Positions 1 through 37,482 of a DNA stretch of 64,000 nucleotides are shown piece by piece. Made by a program: the position numbers and the translations under genes. The DNA is taken from contig OX030956.1 in the NCBI GenBank assembly GCA_943735955.1, positions 1,898,412-1,962,411 of the forward strand, given 5' to 3'. The DNA is from Piscicola geometra (lineage: Eukaryota; Annelida; Clitellata; Hirudinida; Piscicolidae). Each line of letters begins with the position of its first letter. Position 1 is the stretch's first letter. The notes beneath the pieces were generated by a model. The model did not search any database, was not told the DNA's origin, and worked only from the letters and a program-made list of their open reading frames with translations.

Positions 1-3000
1 ATTCAATTACTGATTAAACCCGTCGGCTGTCGCATTTTGCCGACTCTAAGATAAGCCGGTGACAAAACTCGCTTTATTGGCCACTTAAGCTTATATTCTT
101 AAATAAATTCAGAAGATGACATTTTGGCTCCAAAAATGAATTTGTATCTACATGAGATGCTCACGATTATACAAGCCTTTTCTTCTTTTTTGTCCTATAA
201 TCTAACATATATGTATGGATCGTAAAACCATTTCTCTTGTAGCTAATTGCAAAGAAAGAAAATAAAAGTTTTTGGGTTAAATTAAATTAATTTGATGAAG
301 AATAACGTGATTTGATGGATAACTCAAACTTACGACTCTTGCTATCCTTGAAAAACCTTTTGGTAAAAATCTTGCAAGAAGTGAATGGTCGCTAGAAGAT
401 TGATTAATGTTGCATAGTTACATAGTTACGTGGAATTAATCTATCATTCTGGTTGACTTGACGTGACTATTGTTTGATTGGTAGTTGTGAGGCTCTTCAA
501 TTGCTCATGGACCTCTGGAGGATCTGCTGGAGTTGACTCATTAATCAATCTCTTTGCTTCCATTATTATTGAGTAATGATGATTTAATAGTTATTCTAAA
601 TGGACTTTATTATGATTAAGAGTTAAGCTTCTAAACAGCACGACTATTTGTTTAAATAATCAAACAAACAATATTTAAAACAATTTCTGCTAAAAAAATA
701 ATAAAAAAGATATTTTTTAAATACAATCAAAATTTCTTGATCACTATTTAAAAGCGTAAACCTGCGTGAGCTTCCGTAGCTCTCTTTACAATTCTACCAG
801 GAGTGTTTCGTTGTTTATTAACTTCTTGTGTGTGAATTTTCAAATTTCTTAGTGAGCACCATTGGTTCAGAGAAGAATGTCATCACCACATTTCTTGCGA
901 CAATGCTTAGAGCCATTTGTTCTAGTCAACTCTACAGTTGTCATGCAACCGTGTACAACATAGGAAGAAGTCTCGACATGAATACGCCTTTTCCATTTAT
1001 AATTTAAAAGATCGAGTCTATTTTCAAAGCATTTTATTTACATTTAATAAACACATCTTGTTATAACTGTTGATGCCTAAGTATTATTTAGACTCCATAA
1101 GAATAAAAATGAATTTTTAAACTAGATAATAGAAGTGAATAAAGACGAGCTTATGAAGGAAATTTATTAAGCTTTCACTTCGGAATAGTGGGCGCAGTAC
1201 ACATTAATTTAGATCATCTGTGTTGAAGAAGCTATTTGAAAATCCCTAAAAAAGAATACTTGAGCCTAAATTGTTTTTATTCTCTGATGCCAAGTTGTTT
1301 TTTATCCTGATATTCAGAAAAATGTCAGAATCTGAAACATTTCATGAAGTTTTGTGATAAACTACAGATGTATAAAAAGGCAAGATGAAGATTGAGTGAC
1401 TTTAACAGGTCATTTCAGAGTAGCTTAACGAATCGATCAGAAAATCTTCAGAACGCGCTTTTTGCATAAGGATATTGAAATCGTAAAAATTCCTGAAACG
1501 GAAGCTGACTAAAAACAGTTTTTTTTGTTAGCGTGAAGCTTTTATACAAGCTTTTAGCAACTCTTCATTGTAATAATACAAAAATATTAATAATAAAATG
1601 GATGAATAAGAAGGACGCGAATATTTATAATTTTGTGAATAAATAGAACTGTTTTAAATAATTAAATATATTAAACTAACTTGAAAAATAACTTGAAGTT
1701 ATTTTTACAGAGAATATCTCATTGAAAGCATTGAATTGTTTGCGTTTTTGTGTTTCTGGCTTGTTTTCCATATATTTCTCATACACACGCACAGACGACT
1801 AAGTGCAAAGGTGGTTATATCGCACGGAGTGAGCGAGTGGCATCTTGAAAATCGTCTGTCCTGGAGGCTTTTCTTCTCAATTCAAAACTCTTTTGATTTT
1901 CAGATTCTTGACTTTTCTTGATGTTTTTAACCGTTTTAAGCTTTAAAGTATTTAATCGTCAAGTTAACGTAAAAAATGTCTTTGATTCGATAAAGTTATC
2001 AGTAGGTCTGTCGAAATTGTTTTATTGAATCCAGAGACTGTTAGTTTTGAGACATTTTTTTATAGAATAAAACTTTTTTAATGTTTTTTAAGATTTCTTA
2101 AGATATCTTGAGGACGATTAAAAATGAAAAAATGGCGTTATTCATAAATCATGTAGGACATTAACAAAATTTCAGCTTTTGTTAGAAATAGGGTTATGTT
2201 GATACGACGTTGAAAAATCAAAGTTGAACGCTTGCACTTGACGAAAATAATTCTTTGTAAAAGAAACTATAACTAGCCATGAATAAAATCTCTATAAAAG
2301 TTGAAAAAACTTGAATCTTTAAAACAATAAAATAATAATAAAAGTAAGAAAATGAAAAAGTTTTCGATGGCGAGCACTGCTGCCAACAAATTCATCTCTT
2401 CTCTTTTCCTGCTGCCCCCCAAGTGGTCCCCCTTCATCCTTCCTGCTTTCACACAGATTATTCTCATCTTATCTTTGAGTAATCCGTTTCTAATTATTCA
2501 TTAAAAACTAAACATTAAAAACAAATATTCATTTTTTCTTAATTTGTGATCATGTAAAACACTTGTTTAAATCTATCAAATCAATTATGCATTTATAAGT
2601 AATTACCGCCATGTAAACCTTCCAACTGTATTACGTTCAGTTTCTGGTTTGGTATAAAAACTTTTTTTCCCATTTTTTTCGCTATTGAATAAATGAAATA
2701 AATGTATACATAGTTAAACGAATATATTAATTAAATTGACTATGAATAGGCACTTCATACGATAATCGTTAGAGAAAATAATAAATCACGAATTGCGCCT
2801 ATAAAAAGCAGAGGTTTATGACTTTGGATATCGTTGGAACAGTCAAGGTCTGGTCATTTATGGAAAACGTTAACGTTACCGAGTGGCCATCTTTTCAGTT
2901 CCACTGAAAATACTTCGAATACAAATAGAAGCTCCGTTACCGAAAAATCCAAAATGATTGGCTGACTAGAAAGCGAATACCGCTTCTAATGCTTAAACTA

Positions 3001-4062
3001 ATCTGGCAGGGTCTTATTAATTACTTTTCAAAACTTAAAACACTGTTTATTTACAAAAACCTTGCTAATCTTTTTCTAATTATTAATTTATTTCATATAT
3101 TTATTTTGCACATTTTAAAAACTTTATTTTATAGTTATGTAACATAATTTTTACAACTCTTTTTACCACGAGTTAAAAATATATTAATAATTATAGTTTA
3201 AAACATTTTTCTTGTTTTTTTATTGGAGAAATTCTTTGTTTCACAAATTTGAGTACCTGCTAATGTGTCTTGGAGGTCTTGCTATACCTTAAATTCCATG
3301 TATAGGGCGCACTAGCTTTGAAAATATTATATTTAAGTAAAAAAGTGTGCTTTATATAGAGTGTTTTTGGGTAATTTTTTAGCAATGAATTTTTCAATTT
3401 AAAATAAATATTTGTTGAAAGTCTAATTCGATACGTTTAAAAAGATAAAGTTTAATATTTTTATAAAATATTTATAAATGCAATTATCGAATAAATCCAA
3501 AAGCATTAAGAATTGTGATGCCCAAGGGTTTCGGCGTGGAATAGTTTTTTTCGTTTTGCTTATTGAGGCCTGAATCGGAATTGAATTATTCGATCTCGAA
3601 ATTGTCTTTAAAATAAATTATCAGAATTTTTCTCATTGAATCAAGTTAATAAACAAATTATTTTTGACAAATCTGCTTGTTTATTTTGAAATCTTTATAA
3701 AAATGGAAGTACATTAAAATGGTTAAACGTCAATTAAAAACCGTAATAGATGCAAATTTTCTAAAAACTAATTAGCATAGAATAATCGAATTGTAACATT
3801 TCTATATGGTAGTAGCTGCATCATCATCATCATCAAAAAAATCACTAATTTTTGTTTTTTATTTCGCCCATATTCTACTTTTTTTAGCATCTTCTTCGTT
3901 TTCCGGTATTTTATTATAATTATTTTCGCCGTTGAAGCTGCGTTCAATCCGAGTTAATTTTCTAAAAGTTTTTTGATCGAAACTAAATGATAACAAATAA
4001 GCACATAAAGAGCATCGTATAAACTCCTAATGACATGTAAATTCAAATTAGCTCAAAAAATA

Positions 4063-4330
4063 ATCTATGACACGGGCTCGCAATAAAGCAACACAAGACC
4101 CAAAAGATCAATACATCTTTCCCCAGAAATGCTTTAATTAAGAAAAAAACATCAACAGTTATCTACAAGAACAAAATGTTTCGGTAAATAAGAATGGTTT
4201 ATGAAATGAAAGGGAAGTTCGGCAAGACCAAATAAATTCACCCCTCTTTGTAATCTTGCCACAACTTCGGATGAAAATCACGCCGTTAAAATTACATTGT
4301 ACATTCTTGTCATGATTATGATCCAGTAGT
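4063..4330 (+). repeat. Diverged dispersed repeat, copy 1
   Basis: This roughly 270-bp stretch can be aligned, with gaps, to 34828-35070 in the same orientation. Anchors that recur in order are TCTATGACAC, a GACCCA-n-GATCAATAC block followed by TCTT, a TTTAATT block, TTTGTAATCTT-CC-CAAC, and CTTGTCA-GAT-A-GATC. No coding capacity or tRNA-like promoter boxes are obvious, so I call it an unclassified interspersed repeat. Confidence 0.55.
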
Positions 4331-4741
4331 CTTGGCGAAACATTTTCAAACTTCACCAGCTGACGGATTTAAAAAGTTCACCGACTAACTGTGACATTTG
4401 TCGGTCCAGCTTTTAGTGTTTTAAAAATCACAAATTTACATTTTTATGATTTGTTTAAATATTCATATATTTATTTGTTTTAATATAGCGAATAAAATAA
4501 TTTGTAACATCTTGTAAAATGTTTCTCATTAGCCAACAAACAGTTTAATGAACCCTTTCCAATAGTTTCTTCGATCTATTGTCGAGATATCTTGATAAAT
4601 AAAAAATATGTTTGCCTTACTCATATCTAACCATACCTGAATTTTTAAGAAAACAAATCAAAATAGGAATGAAGAAAATGTTTCTTCAAAGATATTTTTT
4701 TGTAAAATTTTTAGTAATTCTAGTAGTCTATGATCAAGTCT

Positions 4742-4890
4742 ATGCATGTTATATTAGGCAATAATCAATAATTGGTGGAGCAATATTCTGGATAAAATTA
4801 TTGCATGCATGCTATATTTAGGCAATAATCAATAATTGATGGAGTAATATTCTGGATACAATTATTGTATGCATGCTATATTTAGGCAAT
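4742..4890 (+). repeat. 63/64-bp tandem repeat, about 2.3 copies
   Basis: Units start at 4742, 4805 and 4869, each with ATGCATG followed by TATATT-AGGCAAT. The first two units (63 and 64 bp) differ at only a handful of positions; the third is truncated after about 22 bp. The core contains the near-palindromic AATAATCAATAATT. No function is evident. Confidence 0.85.
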
Positions 4891-5852
4891 CGAATGCGAT
4901 ATCCCATCATTTTAGAGCTATTCAGAAAATTCCGATGTACTACTGCATGAACTACAAGTGAAACATAAAATTCGAATAAATTGAAACTGGAGTAATGGCT
5001 AATTTCTTTTTCTGAATTGAATTTTAAAGGAAAATAAAAACATAAAAGTGCGTTAGAAGGTTTATAAAGCTAAAAAAAACCAACTTTCAAAACTTCTTTC
5101 AGATTTTTAATTTTATTTCACAAAATAAATTGAATCAAATAGATTTCTATATTAGAATTTTATTTGAATCTACTTAAAATATTTGCTGAATTTATTTTTA
5201 TTGAAATAGTTGAGTGATAATTGTGCGTTGTTAATGATTTAATTTAATTTTCAAACCTTCTTTTTCTACTCTGTTAGTTTTATTAATGTTTCCCAAATAG
5301 CTCTTTGAATTTACACCTAGTTTTAATTGCCCCCCATTCCGTTTGTTTATTATCTTTTTAGAAATTTCAACATTTGGTCGTAATGCTCAAATAAACATTC
5401 CTAGAAAAGTTTCAATCGTATTAAAAAAGAATTTATTTCAATTTAAGAGATAGTTTTACTTTGAAAGTTTTGTAAATCCTTTTATTTTTCAAAAAAAATA
5501 CATATAAAACTTCGATTCGATTTTCAGCAAATGTGCTTTTTTTAATTACATAAAAAGTGTTTAGCTTAATCTAAGCATGATTGAGATTATATTTATAATG
5601 ATTTTTGAGCCGCTTTCGATAATCTAGTAAAACTAATAATACCTAGTAAATTAATTGTAAAAACAAATTCGATTTAAATTTTGAAACAAAAATTAAAAAC
5701 TAGCAAACACTAAATTTTTCATCTATGTTTATCAAATATTCAACTTTATGAATTCCAATGTCTGTTCATTAAAACATTTTTTCGAAAAAAATTGCATTAA
5801 AAAATTATGAATTTTAAAATTTAATAATCAATTCTAGCCTTGAGTTTGACAG

Positions 5853-32801
<26,949 letters not shown>

Positions 32802-32847
32802 GTTTTTCATCAGAGTTCAAGTGAAAAAAGTTTTTAGCTTTGAGATA

Positions 32848-32853
32848 AATAAA
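32848..32853 (+). terminator. Probable poly(A) signal of the extracellular-protein gene
   Basis: AATAAA 47 bp downstream of the TAA at 32799-32801, on the coding strand. Confidence 0.55.
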
Positions 32854-34214
32854 TGAAATTATAAAATTTTCCAATGTTAAATTGGAAGTTGAATTCTTCG
32901 CATAGATTTTCATACATTTGTAAACATTTGTACAAGAAGTAGGCAAAAAATCTAAGAGGTAAACAATTTCTTGGTTTTTTAAAATAATAATATTCACACT
33001 ATTCATTATAATATGATAGAAAATATTTAAAGTATTGAAATTGACTTATTTCATTTCAGCTAAAAATATTCACTATTGCATGCATCGTGTGGTTCACAAT
33101 TACATTACTTCATGTTCAAAAAACTTGTAAAAAAAGTTATTTTGCATTATCACTTGCAAAATCGTGTTTAAAGTCTAAAAATTAATGAAAACTGACTTGA
33201 TCAATATAATTTATTCGCATTATAAATATTCATTTAAGATATACAATTTTCAAAAAAACATAAGCCGATTGGGCATTTTTGTTTATATATTCGTGTTCAA
33301 CACATAAAAGTCAATAAGAACTGACCAATTTCATTTCGGTATCTTAAATTTGTCAATTTTTTTTATGTGTAACTTGTGGTTGCCTTGATAAGTAACTTGA
33401 TAGCTTCTCGAAAGAAAGTGGAAATTATTTATTATTTTACAAATTTAAACATGTATTTTAGTGTTTGAAATCAATAAACTAATATTGTTTAAAATGCTCC
33501 ACCCCTTTTGAGTTTGTCTGTAAAATTCTGAATAAAACAAAAAAATCATTTTTTTCATTCTAACTTGAGTCTATCAAATTTGAAACACTATTATTATTGA
33601 ATTTTATTAAAGAAAAATAACAAATAAAACTTTTTAAATTAAATACTATAAAATATTTTCTTCTGCTGTGGACGATTGGGAAAGATAGTTGGTCTTGGAG
33701 ATAACTGAAAAGTTTAACTATTAAATTTAATGAACAAGAATAATTTAATATAATAAGAAAGCTTTCAAACTAAACTTCCATTAACGCAAAAATAAATCAA
33801 TCACTTCTCAAGATGAGAAAAAGTTATAACTTATAACTAAAATCGAAAGCTCGTCAAAAATATGTCATTCTAACTATTTAGTTAAAGTTTATTTCAAATT
33901 TTAAAATGATTTTTTAACATGTTTAAATAAACATTATTCTGGATGCAATATAAAAGAAAGAGTGCTTTTGAAAAGATGTGCATGCGATAAAGGGACAGTA
34001 ACCCGCGTCGCCCCACATGGCACTGTCTTGAGAGCAATCTTTTCCTGATCGCTATCACTCAACTATCCTATTATACTAGACATTATGCCTTGAGACGGTA
34101 CGGGTTTGTTTTGCATAGATCCTATTATATTTAAATTATACATACTTGTTAATAATCAATGAAAGATTTATTTAAGTTACACCCCCAACATTTTCCATAT
34201 TTAGAACTATAATA

Positions 34215-34390
34215 ATGACGAGCACTATTATAGTGGCGTATAACTCGAACGGGCTTCCAGGCCACTTAGGCTGCATATTTTCATTTACCCCTTTGGGTTA
34301 CTAGGGCATTGGTTGCACTTGAACCTAGGACCTTTCATTATTTGTCAAGCCGAGAATCGTTGCCGACTCAGCTACCCGTTCACTCTATAT
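34215..34390 (-). mobile_element. SINE-2, tRNA-derived
   Basis: Minus-strand reading starts GAACGGGTAGCTGAGTCGGC, which contains a good RNA polymerase III A box (TAGCTGAGTCGG), followed by a B-box-like GGTTCAAGTGC about 45 bp on, then GCAGCCTAAGTGGCCTGGAA and the tail CGAGTTATACGCCACTATAA leading to ATT-type repeats. The 5' half is clearly tRNA-related; the rest is shared only with the two other copies in this window. Confidence 0.82.
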
Positions 34391-34827
34391 TTAAAAGTGT
34401 TATTAAAAGTTAATAAAACACAATGGAAAATGGAGTCTTTACCCGTTAAGACTAATAAATGTTTGAAAATATTGATAAACGTGCTTATGTTGAAAAACTT
34501 CAGCTGTCTATCAAGACATCAAAGCCATAAAAGATGGAAAAAATTGTTTTAAACTATTAAAAAAAGTAGTCTAAAATTTTATTCGTTACAAAAACAAAAA
34601 AAAATTGCTTGAAATACGTGCTTGGTGAAGGTCTTTTGATCGGCGGTAAGTTAAATTACGAAGTAAAATCTCAAAAGTTATTTTTATTCGACTTAAGTTT
34701 CGGTACTTATAAGGATAACTCTTGAACCTCTTTTAAAGCTACTTCTTCAGATATTTGATCTTAGTTGAATGATCCAAAATAATCAAATAATCGACTTGTA
34801 AATGCGAATAAGCGCCAAAGTGTTCTA

Positions 34828-35070
34828 TGACACTCGCCTGCAAATTAAACAACGAGGGACCCAGAGGATCAATACGTCTTACAAGGAGGTTATTTAATTG
34901 AGGAATGATCTGCAACAACGGCCTTCAGAAAGCATACATTTTGTTATTAAAAACGATGATTCGAAGCTTCTTAGCATAATTCTTTCAGAATTTTTTGTAA
35001 TCTTACTCCAACCTATCGAGCCGTCGAGTCATTAAAAGTACTTGTTCTTCTTGTCACGATCAGGATCATT
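34828..35070 (+). repeat. Diverged dispersed repeat, copy 2
   Basis: Partner of 4063-4330; see that entry for the shared anchor blocks. Orientation is the same in both places. Confidence 0.55.
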
Positions 35071-36487
35071 AACCTATATCTAAATTAATAATGTCACTTT
35101 CATATCATGTTGCTGTTTTTAAGAATTGAAAATGTGAGAGGTTTCAAGTCTGTTTTGTTCCATGTGTTAATGAAAACGTTATTATTTTAATTAATGTTTT
35201 TATATCTTTAACCCATTCGCCGTTGATGGCCTAAAGAATGTGCACATTAATTTTGCATAATAGGCTTAAAACAATAAATACAGCTGAAAACAATAGCTTT
35301 CTCAGTTTTAGTGTGAAAAAAAGTTCCTAAGACAGCGGAAAATATTTACAATTCACTGCGGGTTGAAAGAATAAATAATTTATTTAAACCAATGTATTTG
35401 AACAGAGATAAATTTAAGTTGAGAATGGTTTTTGGAGTCTGATTTTTTCCAGTTTACAATCTTTTTCGAAAATTTTATTTTTTCTGGTTTCAATAGATTT
35501 ATCATTGACATCAGAAAGAGGTGCAAACACTTCGAAATTTGTTTATTGACTAGCTTATGTAGACGCAAAGCATTTTTGAGATAGACATTTAAATAACCAC
35601 CATCCCTTAAAAAACTTAAACACTTTTCAAAAGAGGCAACAATTTTTATTGACGCAAATTATGAAATTATTAACTACGTAAATTGGTGGAGTTGGATTAA
35701 AATACTAGATCCATAAATTAATATGAAATTTCAAAGAAAAATCTTCAAATCCGGAAAATGAATGCTGATATTTAGTTTAAAATATGAAATATCAGAAAAA
35801 AATTATGATCAAAATAGAAAAAATATAGAAGCCAATGTTAAATGAGATAATGTGAAGGACAAAGGTCACAATTGACCGGCTAATTTGCTCCATCCATCAA
35901 CCAGTTGCAGCAAAACACGAGAGTTTGTTTTCATGACTTCTCATCAAACCTAAGCTCGTTCTTTTCAGCTGACCGCGTCAATTGAGCGAAGTGATCTTGC
36001 ACTTCTAAGTGTAGAAAAAGAAAGTTTTGATAACTTGATTTACAAAATTTCAAACATAGAGCTAGAAAAAAACTTTTCTAATATTTAAAAAGTGCGTTTT
36101 GTTGTTAGTTGATAAAAACTAACGGTTAAACATCTTTTCAGAGTATAAAAACTGTTAAGTCTGAATTTTCTTTACCTATTTCATCTTGAGTATTAAATAA
36201 GTTGCTTTTATGGTTTTATAAAAATCCAAAATAAATACTTTTAGTAACATAAAAGAGGGTATCAAAATTCAAAAATCACTCTGGGCGTCGATAACCATGC
36301 ATAGGTCATATAATATATTTATAAAATCACTGTCAAATGCTTTTCAAGCTATTATTCGAATGCTATTACTTAACTATTAAAATCTAAAATGATCGAGTTA
36401 ACAAGTTTAGTCGCACGGAACTCGTTGGAAAGGTTTCATAGAGTGGCACACAATAATGGCTATATACAAGCAGGAGTCAAGGTTTTT

Positions 36488-37482
36488 TTTATAGTCTTTA
36501 TTGATCACGGTTTGACAGACGTAGGCCATGTTACATGTAGCATAAGATACTAGATAATAGTAGATAATTATAGGATACTGATGCTAATGATAATGGTTTG
36601 AGAAAAAAATACTACAAAACAAAGGATATGGTGAATAAGTAATAATTAAGTAGATAAATAAGTAATAAGAATCAGAGATGATAATATAAATATAAATGTA
36701 AATAATAGAATGTGATATTTAAGAAGACGAGGGAGAAATGTTTTACTTTCAAGCGTAGTATATATAGGGGTATCAAAATTGTGTTTACGGGGTCTTAAGT
36801 TATGAGTAGATTTTTTAAGGGGGGTAAGAAATGGTGAAGAACGTGGTAAGAGTTAGTAGATATTTTAAAGAATAGTTTGGTTTCTAAAGTGGTAAACATA
36901 GAAGTGATAGATGGGTAGAAAGAGGGAAGGTAGTTATGAGTTTATTAATTAGGGACTGGAGTTGCTTAATGTGAGGCTGATTAGCAAAACCAGACCAAGA
37001 AGGAGCTGCATACTTAAGGTGAGAGATAATGAGGGACTCAGTGATGTCAAAGAGTTTGGCACCAAAGAGTCCATGGGAACGAATTGTTTTGATGGCATGA
37101 AAAGTTTGAAAGCATTTATTGATAATATGATCTGTGTGTGATGAAATGTTAAGTGTGTCAGTGAATGTGATACCTAAGATAGTGAGTTTGTTAGTGCGTT
37201 GAATGGAAGGATGTAAAGTTGGTGGTGTAATGCGTTTATAACTATTATGGACTATGAATTCAAATGATTTTTTGAGGTTGAGTGAGAGATTACTGAGCTT
37301 GGCCCACTTAGAGAGGGATTCACGCTCTGATTGGATGGTGTGGGTGTTAGATGATGGAATAATGAGATAGGTGTCGTCAGCGAATTTTAAAATATAATTA
37401 GAAGGGTGATAGGGTTGAAGTGAAGAGGCGTTGATTATAAAGGTAGATGGACCAAGAACTGAGCCTACATATATCGTAGTTT
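36488..37482 (-). mobile_element. 5'-truncated LINE (Jockey/CR1-superfamily reverse transcriptase)
   Basis: The minus strand encodes the C-terminal part of a non-LTR reverse transcriptase: GSVLGPSTFIINASSL, the catalytic FADDTYLI box, KSFEFIV, LGITFTDTLNISSHTDHI, RSHGLFGAKL and ISHLKYAAPSWSGF. The frame breaks near 36930 and resumes as KLFFKISTNSYHVLHHFLPP then NLRPRKHNF and LESKTFLPRLLKY, which is how this kind of element normally ends. The 3' UTR finishes with TAACATGGCCTACGTCTGTC and AATAAAGA. The upstream part (endonuclease and most of the RT) is missing. The element begins within a few bases of the EndoU stop codon. No clear target-site duplication found. Confidence 0.86.
36497..36502 (-). 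terminator. Poly(A) signal within the LINE 3' end
   Basis: AATAAA on the minus strand in the context TGATCAATAAAGAC. It belongs to the LINE but is also the only clear signal I noticed on that strand downstream of the EndoU stop, about 980 bp away. Confidence 0.4.

Larger units (their letters stand above)
1..5852. other. AT-rich upstream region, no gene recognised
   Basis: I see no coding exon here that I can support. The stretch is AT-rich with short chance reading frames. It presumably holds the promoter and the first exon or exons (start codon and signal peptide) of the extracellular-protein gene whose first recognised exon begins at 5853, unless those lie outside the window. It contains a 63-bp tandem repeat at 4742-4890, a dispersed repeat at 4063-4330 and a short ATC run near 3820; the first two have their own entries. 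Confidence 0.5.
32854..36486. other. Intergenic, AT-rich, with repeats
   Basis: No coding region recognised. Holds a SINE-2 copy (34215-34390), the second copy of the unclassified dispersed repeat (34828-35070), and a GC-richer patch near 33980-34130 that I cannot identify. Confidence 0.55.
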
